A stretch of 5,464 bases of DNA from Rhodoferax sp. Its GTDB lineage: Bacteria; Pseudomonadota; Gammaproteobacteria; Burkholderiales; Burkholderiaceae_C. This document shows, piece by piece, positions 5,199 to 5,464 of the stretch. The notes beneath the pieces were generated by a model. It had not been told where the DNA came from. It saw nothing but the letters and a program-made list of their open reading frames with translations, and made no database searches. Positions within the stretch are counted from its first letter, which is position 1, and each line of letters opens with the position of its first letter. The position numbers and the translations under genes were made by a program. The stretch is from positions 1 to 5,464 of the forward strand of contig JAQSDS010000129.1 in the NCBI GenBank assembly GCA_029946045.1, in the 5' to 3' direction.

Positions 5199-5464
5199 TC
5201 AATAGTAGCTATCGCTCTCACTAAAGGGCACTTGGCGGCCTACCAGGCTTTCCAGAAGGATCAGTTCCGCATCGGTGTGGTCAATCACCCCGGCGGGCAG
5301 CATCATTTGCGGTTTCACCATTTTGGGCATGGAAAGCTCGTTGTAGATGAATACCGGGTAGTCATGGTGCTCTGTCTTGTAGCTTAATTGTTCGTGCGGT
5401 GCGGCAGTGGGGGTGACCGTGACGTCACCGTAGCACAGGCAGAAATAGGTGCGTGCGCTGGCAC
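5199..5464 (-). CDS. Unrecognised protein, C-terminal 87 residues (5' end beyond window)
   Basis: An open minus-strand frame enters from the right edge and ends at TGA (5201 to 5199). The visible part begins ARTYFCLCYGDVTVTPTAAP, continues with a polar Tyr/His-rich segment (QLSYKTEHHDYPVFIYNEL), a Met/Pro/Lys stretch (MPKMVKPQMMLPAGV), and ends LLESLVGRQVPFSESDSYY. I do not recognise a family. Codon use is like that of neighbouring genes and the frame is free of stops across the whole available span, which supports coding but is short evidence. The alternating hydrophobic pattern suggests beta strands at the start. It converges on the amidohydrolase gene across a 105-bp gap (5094-5198) in which I find no convincing terminator, only short inverted repeats without T-runs. 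Confidence 0.6.
   Translation of the reverse strand, partial: ASARTYFCLCYGDVTVTPTAAPHEQLSYKTEHHDYPVFIYNELSMPKMVKPQMMLPAGVIDHTDAELILLESLVGRQVPFSESDSYY

Overview
The window looks like chromosomal DNA of a polyhydroxyalkanoate (PHA)-storing betaproteobacterium, most likely Burkholderiales and plausibly Comamonadaceae. This rests on the phasin type, GC-rich codon use, a small secreted protein with PxPV-like repeats, and a Tat-exported YtcJ-type amidohydrolase. The taxonomic call is inference; there is no rRNA or other marker gene here. I see no tRNA, rRNA, CRISPR array, insertion sequence or phage gene.

Left part (1-1735, minus strand): a PHA-granule unit. A phasin gene (1606 to 1061) has its own promoter and two nearly identical 15-bp palindromic operators bracketing it. 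A strong intrinsic terminator with a UNCG-type loop follows. Immediately beyond it, in the same direction, come an unrecognised 82-residue protein (977 to 729) and, 15 bp further, a patatin-like lipoprotein that runs off the left edge (713 to 1). The last two genes look like a two-gene unit probably fed by read-through of the phasin terminator.

Middle part (1736-3190, plus strand): a calcineurin-like metallophosphoesterase divergent from the phasin, closed by a bulged-stem terminator. Next comes a small exported protein with aromatic/proline-rich PxPV-type sequence and two DxDxDG calcium-binding repeats. A GTTCAG-N5-GTTCAG direct repeat upstream of it has the geometry of a PmrA/QseB-type response-regulator box.

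Right part (3191-5464): a 584-residue Tat-exported amidohydrolase of the YtcJ (amidohydrolase 3) family with a Cys-x-x-Cys at its extreme N-terminus. It converges on the C-terminal part of an unrecognised minus-strand gene cut by the right edge.

The regulatory layout around the phasin and its coupling to a patatin-like lipoprotein is the most interesting content. No completely new system is evident; the coding genes mostly belong to known families.
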